Notes: generated by a model from the sequence alone, not told the origin. Counted from the stretch's first letter, positions 27,573 through 38,429 are shown. The stretch: DNA of 64,000 nucleotides from Acidocella sp. (GCA_031291755.1 JARLIK010000026.1:27789-91788), one strand, 5' to 3'. Translations and numbers: made by a program.

Positions 27573-28240
27573 CCGAAGAGAATATAGTACCGCCGCGCCG
27601 TGAGGCGGTGCGGCTTAAAAACGCACGCAAACTCGCCCCCTCCTCGCAACGCTGGCTCTCACGCCAACTTAACGACCCCTATGTGCAGGCCGCCAAAATC
27701 CAAGGCTTCCGCTCGCGCGCCGCATTCAAGCTGCTGGAATTGGACGATAAATACCAACTTATCACCAAGGGCGCCCGTGTGGTGGATTTAGGCGCTGCCC
27801 CTGGTGGCTGGAGCCAGGTGGCGCTGGCCCGCGGTGCGGCGAAAGTGGTGGGGATTGATTTGCTCCCCATCATCCCGGTGGCGGGGGCCGACCTGATTGA
27901 GGGGGATTTCATGGCTGAGGGCATGGAAGCCCGGCTGATCGAACTGCTCGGCGGCCCGGCTGATTTGGTGCTATCGGACATGGCGCCCAACACCACCGGC
28001 CATGTCGCCACCGATCATATCCGCATCATGGCCTTGGCCGGCCTGGCGCTGGATTTCGCCGTGCAGGTGCTGGTGCCGGGCGGCGGGTTTGTGGCGAAAC
28101 TTTTTCAGGGGGGTGCTGAGCGCGAGATGCTGAACACCCTGAAACTGCGCTTCCGCACGGTCCGCCACGCTAAGCCGCCGGCGAGCCGGAAGGATTCTAA
28201 GGAAATGTATGTGGTCGCCACCGGGTTTAGGTCAGGGTAA
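27569..28240 (+). CDS. rlmE: 23S rRNA (uridine-2'-O)-methyltransferase RlmE (FtsJ/RrmJ)
   Basis: A 223-residue SAM-dependent enzyme that methylates the ribose of U2552 in the ribosomal A loop. Seen: SQRWLSRQLNDPYVQAAKI and GFRSRAAFKLLELDDKY (substrate-binding K region), the SAM motif VVDLGAAPGGWSQVAL, LSDMAPNTTGH with the catalytic Asp, FVAKLFQGG with the catalytic Lys, and PPASRKDSKEMYVVATGF. The ATG at 27569 sits in an ATGA overlap with the ppx stop and marks the start, although the frame is open further up. Confidence 0.95.
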   Translation: MTEENIVPPRREAVRLKNARKLAPSSQRWLSRQLNDPYVQAAKIQGFRSRAAFKLLELDDKYQLITKGARVVDLGAAPGGWSQVALARGAAKVVGIDLLPIIPVAGADLIEGDFMAEGMEARLIELLGGPADLVLSDMAPNTTGHVATDHIRIMALAGLALDFAVQVLVPGGGFVAKLFQGGAEREMLNTLKLRFRTVRHAKPPASRKDSKEMYVVATGFRSG

Positions 28241-28309
28241 ACCACTTACTCTTTCGGGAATGATAATGGAATTTTTTGGCGGACGAAGCTTTAGGGGAAA
28301 GAGTTTTGT

Positions 28310-29650
28310 ATGAGTATCCCGAAGATAATTCATCAGACAGTTGCAGATAAAAATAACGTCCATCCTCTATTGCAAGAGAATTTTTCTAAAATTAGGGCGC
28401 TAAACCCAGCCTATGAGCATTGTCTATATGATGATGCTGACATTATTGAATTTATTCAGAGAGCTTACGGCTCTGAAATCTTAAAATTATATGAGCGAAT
28501 AAATCCTGTGTATGGAGCCGCGAGGGCTGATTTTTTTCGGTATCTTTTACTGTATAAAATGGGCGGCATCTATTTGGATGCTAAATCAACGATCATTCAT
28601 AATCTCGATGGTAAGTTGCGGCCAGAAGACACATATCTGTTGTCGCACTGGCGTAATCAGCCTGGCGAAGCCTTTGAGGGCTGGGGGATGCATCCTGGAT
28701 GTGGTCCTCGTGGTGAATATCAGCAATGGCATATCATTGCTGAAAAACAACATAATTTTCTCTTGGCTGTTATCGAAAAAGTTATTGCCAACATTATTAA
28801 TTATGATCATGTGTTTGGCGAGCGGGGAAGGCTTGGAGTGATAAAATGTACAGGCCCTGTAGCTTATAGTTCCGCAATTTTAGGTGTTGAGAATAAGTTT
28901 AAGTCTCGTTTGGTGGATATCGAAGAGTTGGGTTTTCGATATTCAGTTTTAGAAGATAAAAATAATTTGACGCTTCATAGATTGCTGTTTGATAATCATT
29001 ATTCTGAAATTCAAGAGCCGGTTATTTTAAATGTTGACGAATCTGGTAAGCAATCTTTTCGTGATGACGGTTTAGATCATAAGAATATTTTCAATAAAAT
29101 ATATGAAAAAAATATTTGGGATTGTGGGTCTGGTCCTGGCTCAAAATTTGAGAATTCAATTAAGTACATTGAATTTTTGCAGGCTTTCATCAAAACCAAT
29201 CATATTAAAAGTGTTGTTGATATAGGCTGTGGTGATTGGCAATTTTCGCAACACATTAATTGGCAAGGTGTTTACTACACCGGGATTGACGTTTCAAATG
29301 TTGTTTTGGAAAATACAAAGCGCTTTTCTAAGCAAGGAATAGAATTTTTAGAGAGGAACGTTTTGTTTGATGAATTACCATCGGCGGACATGGTTATCAT
29401 AAAGGATGTTTTGCAACACTGGAGCAACGAGGATATTCTTAATTTTCTTCCGAAGCTGAAAAAATACCCGAGAGTGCTGATAACTAATGGTGCTCCTGGC
29501 CGTGCACAAAATCCAATTAATCGAAATATCCGGACTGGTGATTTTCGTCCCATTGATCTGAGCGCACCGCCGTTCTGTTTGTCGGGCAGCTATATTTTCT
29601 GGTATCAGGGTGATGAAGAAAAATTCGTGTATTTTTTATCTAATGTATGA
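28310..29650 (+). CDS. Glycosyltransferase (DXD sugar-binding type) fused to SAM methyltransferase
   Basis: A 446-residue two-domain protein. Residues 1-230 are a Gly_transf_sug/capsular-type transferase: IPKIIHQTVADKN at the start, ARADFFRYLLLYKMGGIYLD (nucleotide-sugar region; the usual DxD reads LDAK here) and LLSHWRNQPGEAFEGW. Residues about 250-446 are a class I methyltransferase: VVDIGCGDWQFSQHI (SAM motif I), GIDVSNVVLENTKRF, MVIIKDVLQHWSNEDI. The gene is clearly AT-richer than its neighbours in codon choice, which points to horizontal transfer. GGGAAAGAG precedes the ATG at a suitable distance. It probably modifies a surface glycan; substrates are unknown. Confidence 0.82.
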   Translation: MSIPKIIHQTVADKNNVHPLLQENFSKIRALNPAYEHCLYDDADIIEFIQRAYGSEILKLYERINPVYGAARADFFRYLLLYKMGGIYLDAKSTIIHNLDGKLRPEDTYLLSHWRNQPGEAFEGWGMHPGCGPRGEYQQWHIIAEKQHNFLLAVIEKVIANIINYDHVFGERGRLGVIKCTGPVAYSSAILGVENKFKSRLVDIEELGFRYSVLEDKNNLTLHRLLFDNHYSEIQEPVILNVDESGKQSFRDDGLDHKNIFNKIYEKNIWDCGSGPGSKFENSIKYIEFLQAFIKTNHIKSVVDIGCGDWQFSQHINWQGVYYTGIDVSNVVLENTKRFSKQGIEFLERNVLFDELPSADMVIIKDVLQHWSNEDILNFLPKLKKYPRVLITNGAPGRAQNPINRNIRTGDFRPIDLSAPPFCLSGSYIFWYQGDEEKFVYFLSNV

Positions 29651-29663
29651 GGTCGATAAAAAA

Positions 29664-30626
29664 TTAACCATGTAAGTTTTGTTTAAATAATTCATCAAAA
29701 TACGCAATCGTCTTCCCCAGCCCCTCATCCAGCCCCACCACCGGCTCCCAGCCCAGCAGTTCCTTGGCCTTAGCAATATCCGGGCAGCGCTGCATCGGGT
29801 CGTCCACCGGCAGGGGGCGGAAGACCAGTTTGGATTTAGCGCCGGTCAGCCCGATCACTCGCTCGGCCAGTTGCAGCATCGGCAGTTCCACCGGGTTGCC
29901 CAGGTTGATCGGGCCGGTGATGTCATCGCCGGTGGCCATCAGCCGCACAAAACCTTCGATCAGATCATCCACGTAACAAAAGGCGCGGGTCTGCATGCCG
30001 TCGCCAAAAATGGTGATATCCTGCCCTCGCAGCGCCTGCACAATGAAGTTGGAGACCACCCGACCGTCATTAGGGTGCATGCGCGGGCCATAGGTGTTGA
30101 ATATCCGCGCCACCTTGATGCGCAAATTATGCTGGCGGCGGTAGTCAAAAAACAGCGTCTCGGCGCAGCGCTTGCCTTCATCGTAGCAGGCGCGCGGGCC
30201 GATGGGGTTCACGCTGCCGCGGTAATCCTCAGTTTGCGGGTGTACGGTCGGGTCGCCGTACACCTCTGAGGTGGAAGCCTGGAATACTTTCGCCTTCACC
30301 CGCTTGGCCAGGCCCAGCATGTTGATGGCGCCCACCACGCTCACCTTGGTGGTCTGCACCGGGTCGAACTGGTAATGCACCGGCGAGGCCGGGCAGGCGA
30401 GGTTATAAATCTCGTCCACCTCAACATACAGCGGGAAAGTGACGTCGTGGCGCATGATCTCGAAGCTGGAGTGGTCCAGCAGATGCGCCACATTGTCGCG
30501 CCGGCCAGTGAAGTAATTGTCCACCGCCAGCACGTTATGCCCCGCCGCCAGCAGCTTTTCGCACAGATGCGAGCCGAGGAACCCGGCGCCGCCGGTGACA
30601 AGAATACGTTTTTTTGTGTAACTCAA
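29664..30626 (-). CDS. UDP-glucuronate decarboxylase (UXS-type SDR)
   Basis: A 320-residue extended SDR converting UDP-glucuronate to UDP-xylose. Marks: [20 protein letters not shown] at the N-terminus, [43 protein letters not shown], the catalytic YxxxK in [13 protein letters not shown], and [20 protein letters not shown]. These segments match UXS enzymes better than GalE or RmlB. It is next to a glycosyltransferase/methyltransferase gene in convergent orientation, consistent with cell-surface sugar synthesis. Confidence 0.92.
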   Translation of the reverse strand: MSYTKKRILVTGGAGFLGSHLCEKLLAAGHNVLAVDNYFTGRRDNVAHLLDHSSFEIMRHDVTFPLYVEVDEIYNLACPASPVHYQFDPVQTTKVSVVGAINMLGLAKRVKAKVFQASTSEVYGDPTVHPQTEDYRGSVNPIGPRACYDEGKRCAETLFFDYRRQHNLRIKVARIFNTYGPRMHPNDGRVVSNFIVQALRGQDITIFGDGMQTRAFCYVDDLIEGFVRLMATGDDITGPINLGNPVELPMLQLAERVIGLTGAKSKLVFRPLPVDDPMQRCPDIAKAKELLGWEPVVGLDEGLGKTIAYFDELFKQNLHG

Positions 30627-30678
30627 TGCCTAAGCCTTCCTGTATCGCCGCCCTGCCTAACATGAAAAGGTAATGATA

Positions 30679-31422
30679 ATGAAATCGGTTCTGATCACGG
30701 GTGCCAGCCGCGGCATTGGCCGCGCCACCGCTATATTGGCCGGCGGCAAGGGCTGGTCGGTGGGGGTTAATTACATGGCCAACCTCGCCGCCGCCGAGGC
30801 CACCGCGGCTGCCGTGCGGGCGGCCGGCGGGCGGGCGGTGGTTATCAAAGGCGATGTTTCGGTCGAGGCGGATGTGATCAACATGTTCGACGCCACCGCC
30901 ACGGCGTTTGGCAGGATTGACGGGGTGGTGATTAACGCGGGCGTAGCAGCACCGAGCCTGCAATTGGCCGAAATGACCGCCGAGCGGCTGCGCCGGATGT
31001 TCGACACCAACATTTTGGGTGCGTATTTATGCGCCCGCGAGGCCGCCCGACGGCTGCCGCTGGATAAAGGCGGGCGTGGCGGCTCGGTGGTTTTATTGTC
31101 CTCGATCGCTGCCAAACTCGGCGCACCGTTCGATTTTGTCGATTATGCGGGGTCCAAGGGTGCTGTGGATAGCCTGACCGTGGGGCTGGCCAAGGAATTG
31201 GCCAAGCAAAGCGTGCGGGTCAACGCCATTCGCCCCGGTCTGACCAATACCGAAATGCAGGCCGCTTCGGGCGACCCCGACCGCGCCAACCGCCTTGGCG
31301 CCAGCACTCCCGTCGGCCGGGCCGCGCAGCCGGAGGAAATCGCCGAGGCGATCATGTTTTTACTCAGTGATGCGGCTTCATATGTCACCGGCGCCATCCT
31401 GGACGTTTCGGGCGGGCGCTAG
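30679..31422 (+). CDS. SDR family oxidoreductase (FabG-like)
   Basis: A 247-residue classical short-chain dehydrogenase. Nucleotide-binding TGASRGIGRATAIL, NAGV(A) motif in VVINAGVA, catalytic SSIAAKLG and YAGSKGAVDSLT (YxxxK) and the C-terminal YVTGAILDVSGGR are present. AAAAGG lies eight bases before the ATG at 30679; an in-frame ATG six bases earlier is too close to it. The substrate cannot be told from sequence; 3-oxoacyl or sugar/alcohol dehydrogenation are possible. A strong hairpin follows the stop. Confidence 0.88.
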   Translation: MKSVLITGASRGIGRATAILAGGKGWSVGVNYMANLAAAEATAAAVRAAGGRAVVIKGDVSVEADVINMFDATATAFGRIDGVVINAGVAAPSLQLAEMTAERLRRMFDTNILGAYLCAREAARRLPLDKGGRGGSVVLLSSIAAKLGAPFDFVDYAGSKGAVDSLTVGLAKELAKQSVRVNAIRPGLTNTEMQAASGDPDRANRLGASTPVGRAAQPEEIAEAIMFLLSDAASYVTGAILDVSGGR

Positions 31423-31425
31423 GCA

Positions 31426-31461
31426 CAATAGGCGCGGCAGGTAACCGGGCCGCGCCTATTG
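31426..31461 (+). terminator. Strong hairpin after the SDR gene
   Basis: Perfect 13-bp arms CAATAGGCGCGGC (31426-31438) and GCCGCGCCTATTG (31449-31461) enclose a 10-base loop, starting four bases after the SDR stop. There is no T-run behind it, so it may end transcription imperfectly or protect the 3' end rather than act as a classical terminator. Confidence 0.6.
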
Positions 31462-31509
31462 CGCCGCATCCCGGCCCCCCTTACTAAGAGCCGCCAAGGT
31501 TTCCACTGA

Positions 31510-33015
<1,506 letters not shown>

Positions 33016-33027
33016 TCAGGAATAATT

Positions 33028-34308
33028 ATGACCCCCGCTGGGCAACTTGCCGCCGCCATTGATTTATTGGCGGATATTGAAGCCGATGCCCGCCCGGCTG
33101 ACGCCGTGGCCAATTCGTTTTTCCGCAACCGCCGCTTCATCGGGGCGGGGGACCGGCGCGAGGTGAGTACCCTGGTGTGGGGTGTTCTGCGTGCCCGCCG
33201 GCATTTAGGCTGGTGGCTGGAGAAATTTGGCGCTGAACCCACGCCGCGCTTGCTGCTTGGTGCCCAGGCCATTTTCACCGGCATGACCGTGAATAAAATC
33301 GCTTTGGCCTTCACCGCCGGGCGTTATGGCCCCCCGCCATTGACCGAGCTTGAGACCATCGTGCTGGAAAAATTCGCCGGCCATACACTTGAGCACCCCA
33401 ACATGCCGGATGCTGTGAAGTATGAGGTGCCGGACTGGATCATGCCGCGCCTGGAAGCGCAGTTTGGCCCTGCGTTGAAGGCTGAGATGGACGCGATGGC
33501 GCAGACCGCGCCGCTGGATTTGCGGGTGAACGCTCTGAAAGCGACGCGCGACCAAGCCATACTGGCTTTGGCGGCAGAACAACTTGATGCCCGCCCCACC
33601 CCGTATAGCCCGTGGGGCTTGCGCCTCGCGGGGCGGCAATCAATCACCCAGGGCAAGGCGTTTCAGGACGGGATTGTGGAAATCCAAGATGAAGGCAGCC
33701 AGTTGGTGGCCTTGTTAGTGGATGCCAAACCCGGCATGCGCGTGGTGGATTTTTGCGCCGGTGCCGGCGGCAAAACTCTGGCGATTGCGATGACCATGGA
33801 AAACAAAGGTCATATCGTGGCCTGCGATGTTTCCGCGCCGCGTCTGGAAGGCGCTATCAAGCGCTTGCGCCGTGCCGGGGTGCATAATGCCGAGCGGCAT
33901 CTGCTGGAGCCCGGTGATAAATGGGTGAAGCGGCAGGAAAAAAAATTCGATCGCGTGTTGATCGATGCACCATGCACCGGCACCGGCACTTGGCGCCGTA
34001 ACCCGGATGCGCGGCTGCGCTTGAAGGAAAACGACCTAGCGGAAATTCTGCCGAAGCAGGCGATGATTCTCGACCAGGCGCAAAGGCTGTTGAAGGTTGG
34101 AGGCCGGTTGGTTTACGCAACCTGCTCGCTATTGCAGGAAGAAAATGAAATGCAGGTAACCGCATTTTTGGAACGCCACCCGAATTTCGGCCGCGTCGCG
34201 CTGAGCGATCCGGTGCCGGAAGCCCTGCATGGCCCGGCTTTGCGCTTAACGCCGCGGGCCAATGGCACCGATGGATTTTTCGGCGCGGTGCTAGAGCGCA
34301 CCGCATGA
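33028..34308 (+). CDS. RsmB-like (NOL1/NOP2/Sun) RNA 5-methylcytosine methyltransferase
   Basis: A 426-residue SAM-dependent RNA m5C methyltransferase. The N-terminus (RFIGAGDRREVSTLVWGVLRARRHL) resembles the NusB-like region of RsmB. The catalytic part has VDFCAGAGGKTLAIA (motif I), IDAPCTGTGTWRRNPDARL with the PC cysteine, and VYATCSLLQEENEMQV with the TCS cysteine. RsmB methylates C967 of 16S rRNA; several paralogues exist in Alphaproteobacteria, so the exact site is uncertain. The GNAT gene follows with a four-base overlap (ATGA). Confidence 0.9.
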   Translation: MTPAGQLAAAIDLLADIEADARPADAVANSFFRNRRFIGAGDRREVSTLVWGVLRARRHLGWWLEKFGAEPTPRLLLGAQAIFTGMTVNKIALAFTAGRYGPPPLTELETIVLEKFAGHTLEHPNMPDAVKYEVPDWIMPRLEAQFGPALKAEMDAMAQTAPLDLRVNALKATRDQAILALAAEQLDARPTPYSPWGLRLAGRQSITQGKAFQDGIVEIQDEGSQLVALLVDAKPGMRVVDFCAGAGGKTLAIAMTMENKGHIVACDVSAPRLEGAIKRLRRAGVHNAERHLLEPGDKWVKRQEKKFDRVLIDAPCTGTGTWRRNPDARLRLKENDLAEILPKQAMILDQAQRLLKVGGRLVYATCSLLQEENEMQVTAFLERHPNFGRVALSDPVPEALHGPALRLTPRANGTDGFFGAVLERTA

Positions 34309-34823
34309 GTGAAGTACGTTTTGCCACCCCGGCAGATGCTTCTGATATTGGCGCCGTGCATGTCTCTGCCTGGCGCAGTGCGTATCCGGGTTTGCTGCCG
34401 GACCAGTATCTTGCCAAGCTCTCGGCATCCCGGCAGGCGGCGTTTTATGAACGTGCGATCCGTATGGGTGCCGGTGTGCATGTGCTGACACAAAACCAGC
34501 ATGTGGTAGGGTTTTCCACCGCCCGGAGAACTCGTGGCAATCCGTTAGGTGACGGCGAAGTCGAAACGTTATACGTGCTTGATGACTACCAGGGTAACGG
34601 CTTTGGCCGCAGTCTGCTGCAAGCCTCGGCGGGTTATTTGGCGGAACTGGGTTGTAATTCGTTGTTCGTATGGGTATTGCGCGACAACCCGGCGAGTTTT
34701 TTCTACGAGCATCTGGGTGGCAAGCGCATCGCCAGCAGCTTCACCCGCGTTGGCGGTAATCAAACACCGCAGACGGCCTTTGGCTGGAATCCCATTGACG
34801 CGTTGTTGGCTAGCCAGGATTAA
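34305..34823 (+). CDS. GNAT family N-acetyltransferase
   Basis: A 172-residue acetyltransferase. VRFATPADASDIGAVHVSAWRSAYPGLLP is the common N-terminal region of this subgroup, ETLYVLDDYQGNGFGRSLLQ carries the acetyl-CoA-binding Q/RxxGxG/A motif, and LFVWVLRDNPASFFYEHLGGKRI is the C-terminal motif B. The acceptor is unknown. It is coupled to the upstream methyltransferase gene by ATGA and is the last gene of the guaB run. Confidence 0.87.
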   Translation: MSEVRFATPADASDIGAVHVSAWRSAYPGLLPDQYLAKLSASRQAAFYERAIRMGAGVHVLTQNQHVVGFSTARRTRGNPLGDGEVETLYVLDDYQGNGFGRSLLQASAGYLAELGCNSLFVWVLRDNPASFFYEHLGGKRIASSFTRVGGNQTPQTAFGWNPIDALLASQD

Positions 34824-34832
34824 ACCTGCCGT

Positions 34833-35375
34833 TTAAAAAATATTGATGCCTGTGGCGGTGCTGATGGCCCCCAGAACACCAGCGCCCAGGATCAACCAGA
34901 TGGGATTTGATTTGTAACGATAAACGACCCAGGCGGTGATCACCGAGAGGATGATGCGTGAGATTTTGGTATCAACGGCCACGGTGAGAACGAAACTGGA
35001 CGCCAGGGTCAGTCCGACCGTGATAGGGATCAGTCCGGCTGCGGCGGTTTTTACATAGGCGGTCTTTTGGTTACTCTCGTACCAGGAGGCGCCGGCATAC
35101 GCCATGAGAGATGAGGGAACCAGCTTGGAGACGAGCGTGACGAGAGCGCCCGGCAGGCCCGCCACCTTTTGCCCGATCAGGATCAACGCCATGCCGTTAG
35201 GCCCTGGCAGCGCCTGCGAAATGGCGAAATAGGCAACAAACTGTGCACTGGTGATCCAGTGCATGTCATCAACTGTGTAGCGGAAAATATCGCTCAGTGT
35301 GACCGACATGCCGCCGACCGATAGGATCGACCAGAGCGCGGAATGCCAGAACAGCCTGAAGAGATTAAGCGTCAC
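34833..35375 (-). CDS. Chromate transporter, short-chain ChrA subunit
   Basis: A 180-residue half-size CHR-family protein. The N-terminal LFWHSALWSILSVGGMSVTLSDI and the loop FVAYFAISQALPGPNGMALILIG (the family's Q.PGPN motif) are clear, followed by about five membrane segments. It overlaps the upstream short ChrA gene by 11 bases; such pairs form a functional transporter together. CHR proteins export chromate, although physiological substrates of short pairs may differ. It closes the operon that starts with the tcu genes. Confidence 0.9.
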   Translation of the reverse strand: MTLNLFRLFWHSALWSILSVGGMSVTLSDIFRYTVDDMHWITSAQFVAYFAISQALPGPNGMALILIGQKVAGLPGALVTLVSKLVPSSLMAYAGASWYESNQKTAYVKTAAAGLIPITVGLTLASSFVLTVAVDTKISRIILSVITAWVVYRYKSNPIWLILGAGVLGAISTATGINIF

Positions 35376-35910
35376 GGCGCAGCCTGGCGCTGCCGAAACT
35401 GTTGGCCATGGTCAGCGGCAGGCAGATTAGCAACACGATCCACAGCGGCAGCTTGACGATCGCCATCAGAATAAATGTGACCACCAGAACCAGAAAGGCG
35501 CCAAATGCTTTTGGCACGCCTTTGATAAGACGGCTGACGGTACCGAGCATCAGGCCGGAGGCCACCGGCATCACCGCGCCGAAAATCTGCTGCACATGCG
35601 CGTTGCCCCACCAGCGGTCGATCAGCAGTCCGGCGATGATGGTGATGATGGTGGGGAACAGATACAGTCCGGTGACGCTGAGGCAGGCACCCGCAAAGCC
35701 GTTGGTGCGGCGGCCGTAGATGACTCCGACATTGGCGATATTCGGACCCGGGAAAAATTGCCCGAGGGTCAAAAGTTCGGTGAAGCTGGCATCATCCATC
35801 CAGTTTTGCTGGTCGACCAGAATATAGCGTGCCCACGGCAGCACGCCGCCGAAGCCCAGCAGGCCGATCAGCGCAAAACCACGGAATAGTTGCAGCCTTG
35901 TTGGTGTCAG
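35365..35910 (-). CDS. Chromate transporter, short-chain ChrA subunit (apparent CTG start)
   Basis: The CHR domain begins at LFRGFALIGLLGFGGVLPW and includes LTLGQFFPGPNIANVGVIYG, then five or so membrane segments, giving 181 residues, nearly the size of the partner subunit. The conserved N-terminus lies upstream of the first GTG (35844), and no ATG, GTG or TTG is in frame before it. A CTG at 35908-35910 overlaps the tcuB stop as CTGA and is preceded at six bases by GGAGGG, exactly as an ATGA-coupled start would be. I place the start there. If CTG is not used, the protein would lack its first 22 residues, including part of the first membrane segment. Confidence 0.8.
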   Translation of the reverse strand: MTPTRLQLFRGFALIGLLGFGGVLPWARYILVDQQNWMDDASFTELLTLGQFFPGPNIANVGVIYGRRTNGFAGACLSVTGLYLFPTIITIIAGLLIDRWWGNAHVQQIFGAVMPVASGLMLGTVSRLIKGVPKAFGAFLVLVVTFILMAIVKLPLWIVLLICLPLTMANSFGSARLRRDA

Positions 35911-36998
35911 TTCGAGCCCTCCGCGGCGTTCCTGACCAGCGCCAGGGTGCGGTAAATACCATGGACGAATTTACTGTAGGGCAGCAGCACGAAAAGCGAC
36001 AGAATCAAACCAAGGTGAAGTGCCAGCAGTGTGCCCATGGCATCGGTGGCGCGAAAAGCCAGCAGCATTAGTCCCGAGGCGGCAGCCAGCCAGAGCAGGG
36101 CCAGCAGGGCGAAGTCAGCACCAAATAATTCCGTGGCTGCCGGCGCACGGCTGGTGATGATTTTAAGTCGGATCAGACCGGAAGTACCGATGATAAGGCC
36201 AGCGCCACCAATAATGCCCAGCACGACAGGCACGCTGAGCAGCGGGTAGGGCGCTGGCAAATTGAGCGCGTAGGCTTCAAACGCTGCGCTGCAGGTGGCG
36301 GCAAAGCAGGCCATAAACCCGTAGGCCATGGCGTGATGCAAATAGCGGCGGCTTTGCGAGAAGCTTTCGTCACTATTGTTGCAGCCATGGCCGCCGCCAC
36401 CGAGGTTTTTTAAGGTCAGAGCATCGAGTAGCCCGAGGGCAATGTCGCGCGAGCGCAGGCTTAAATTTTTCCCGGCATCGCGCCAAAAATTCAGCCCGCC
36501 GATGGTCAAGGCGCTGAGCGAAAACAACAAAGTAAGTAAGGCCACAATGGTCATCGCGGCCCAGGGGACGACGTTATAAAATGAACCGGGGCCGCTGTAG
36601 GCGCTGGTGAGGGTTCCGGGTGATGTAAGGGTACCGATAAGCAACAACACCAATGCGAGTGTCCCGGCAGTGGTGAGAGCGACCACCAGCCCGTTTTTCT
36701 CGAAGGCGCGGGCGAGGGGCGCTGGCCAGGCGTACTGGCGGTAGCTCTCCTCGCGCAGCAGCGCGAAGGTTTGCGGAACGTTGACGCCAAACGGGTGTGG
36801 TGGCGCGTATTGGCAAGCGTAATAGCAGCCCTGGCAATTATGGCAGAGGTTGGCGAGGTAGGTGAGGTCAGGAGTGGAAAATTCCCGCTCCAGCGCCATC
36901 GCGGGAAACACCGCGCAAAATCCTTCGCAGTAGCGGCAGGCGTTGCAGATTTCCATCTCGCGGCGAGCTTCGACCAGAATTTGTGAGTCCGGCATCAT
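35907..36998 (-). CDS. tcuB: TcuB-like 4Fe-4S membrane protein (tricarballylate utilisation)
   Basis: A 363-residue protein. The N-terminal third is a ferredoxin-like domain with two cysteine clusters, CNACRYCEGFC and CHNCQGCYYACQYAPPHPFG, followed by a membrane domain of about six segments with HHAMAYGFMACFAATC and histidines that could bind haem. This is the architecture of TcuB/CitB, which passes electrons from the FAD of TcuA to the quinone pool during oxidation of tricarballylate to cis-aconitate. It starts nine bases after tcuA and its stop is fused to the start of the chromate transporter gene. Confidence 0.88.
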   Translation of the reverse strand: MMPDSQILVEARREMEICNACRYCEGFCAVFPAMALEREFSTPDLTYLANLCHNCQGCYYACQYAPPHPFGVNVPQTFALLREESYRQYAWPAPLARAFEKNGLVVALTTAGTLALVLLLIGTLTSPGTLTSAYSGPGSFYNVVPWAAMTIVALLTLLFSLSALTIGGLNFWRDAGKNLSLRSRDIALGLLDALTLKNLGGGGHGCNNSDESFSQSRRYLHHAMAYGFMACFAATCSAAFEAYALNLPAPYPLLSVPVVLGIIGGAGLIIGTSGLIRLKIITSRAPAATELFGADFALLALLWLAAASGLMLLAFRATDAMGTLLALHLGLILSLFVLLPYSKFVHGIYRTLALVRNAAEGSN

Positions 36999-37007
36999 TG
37001 TTCCTGG

Positions 37008-38429
37008 TCAGTTGCGGGCGTGGCGGGCGGCTTGGGCACCGGCGATGCGCCCGAACACAGTGCCGATGGTCATGCCAAAGCCGGCGAGATAGCCACGGCC
37101 GAGAATATTGCCGGCCATGATCTCACCGCTGGCCCATAGGTTGCTGGCTGGCTTACCATCCTGCATCAGCACCTCGGCGCGCTCGTTCACCTGCACGCCG
37201 AGATAGGTGAAGGTGATGCCGGGGCTGAGTGGGTAGCCGATGAAGGGTGGTGTCTCGATGGTTTGCGCCCAGTGGGTTTTCGGCGGCTCGAGGCCCATGG
37301 TTTTGCAATCATCCAGCTTCGAGCCATCGAAATTTCCGGGCTGCACGGCTTTGTTGTAGGTGCTGATTGTGGTTTCCAGAGTGGAGGGGGCGAGGCCAAG
37401 TTTGTTGGCCAACTCACTGATGGTAGCGCCGGTGATGGCCGGAAACACTGAGGGCATGAAAAGTTTAGCGGCTTTGGCATCAACAATCGCGTAGGCGATC
37501 TGGCCGGGCCGCTGTGCCACCAGGCGGCCCCATATGGCATAGCGTTTTGGCCATACATCCTCGCCCTCATCGTAAAAGCGCTTACCATCACGGTCGACGA
37601 CAATGCTGAACGGCACGCAATCAAGTCTTGTCACGATACCGCCGTCGAATTTTGGCGCACGGGCGTCGATGGCGACGGCGTGGCACTGCATCGGATCGCC
37701 AATTTGCTGCACGCCCTGGCCGAGTAAATTGCGCAAAATGGTGCCTTGCGCGTAGGGGGTGCCGCGGATGATGAAGTTTTCGGCGGCTTCACCCCAGTAT
37801 TCCTTCAGCCAGTCGACATTTGCCTGGAAGCCGCCACTGGCGACCACGACCGACCTTGGCAGCAAGGTGAGCGGAAACCCCCGGCTGACGGCGGTGACAC
37901 GGCGCACGGTCCCATCCTCAAGCTGCAGATCTGTGACTTCGGTATCGTAAATTATTTCAACGCCGAGCTTTGCCGCCGCCTGGTAATAGGCGTTGACCAG
38001 CGCTTTACCGCCGCCCAGGAAAAAAGCATTGGTACGGCCAAGGCTAAGCGTGCCGGTGAGCGAGGGTTGGAAATGCACCCCATGCGCTTCCATCCAGGCC
38101 GGCAATCCTGCGGAGGCGCGGATGGTCATGCGGGCCAGCTCTTCATTGGTTTCGCCGCCGGTGACTCGCAGCAGATCGTCCCAGTATTCGGCCTCGCCAT
38201 AGGTTTCGACCAGCACGCCTTCGGGCCTGTCGTGCATGGCTCGCAGGTTGCGGGTGTGCCGTGAATTGCCGCCGCGCAGCTCGCGCGGCGCATGTTCCAG
38301 CAGGATAACCGACGCACCGGCCTCGCGGGCCGCGATGGCAGCGCATAACGCCGCATTGCCACCACCCACCACCAGTACATCGACCTTCCGGCCTTCGATT
38401 CCGGATAAGGCCGACATTTTTACAGTCAT
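37008..38429 (-). CDS. tcuA: FAD-dependent tricarballylate dehydrogenase
   Basis: A 473-residue flavoprotein of the fumarate reductase/succinate dehydrogenase family. The FAD-binding VDVLVVGGGNAALCAAIAAREAG lies at the N-terminus, GNSRHTRNLRAMHD follows, and the substrate/C-terminal region shows FTYLGVQVNERAEVL and NLWASGEIMAGNILGRGYLAGFGMTIGTVFGRIAG. Among this family the length and the adjacent TcuB and MFS genes point to TcuA. Substrate could be another tricarboxylate or dicarboxylate; activity is inferred from context. Confidence 0.87.
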   Translation of the reverse strand: MTVKMSALSGIEGRKVDVLVVGGGNAALCAAIAAREAGASVILLEHAPRELRGGNSRHTRNLRAMHDRPEGVLVETYGEAEYWDDLLRVTGGETNEELARMTIRASAGLPAWMEAHGVHFQPSLTGTLSLGRTNAFFLGGGKALVNAYYQAAAKLGVEIIYDTEVTDLQLEDGTVRRVTAVSRGFPLTLLPRSVVVASGGFQANVDWLKEYWGEAAENFIIRGTPYAQGTILRNLLGQGVQQIGDPMQCHAVAIDARAPKFDGGIVTRLDCVPFSIVVDRDGKRFYDEGEDVWPKRYAIWGRLVAQRPGQIAYAIVDAKAAKLFMPSVFPAITGATISELANKLGLAPSTLETTISTYNKAVQPGNFDGSKLDDCKTMGLEPPKTHWAQTIETPPFIGYPLSPGITFTYLGVQVNERAEVLMQDGKPASNLWASGEIMAGNILGRGYLAGFGMTIGTVFGRIAGAQAARHARN

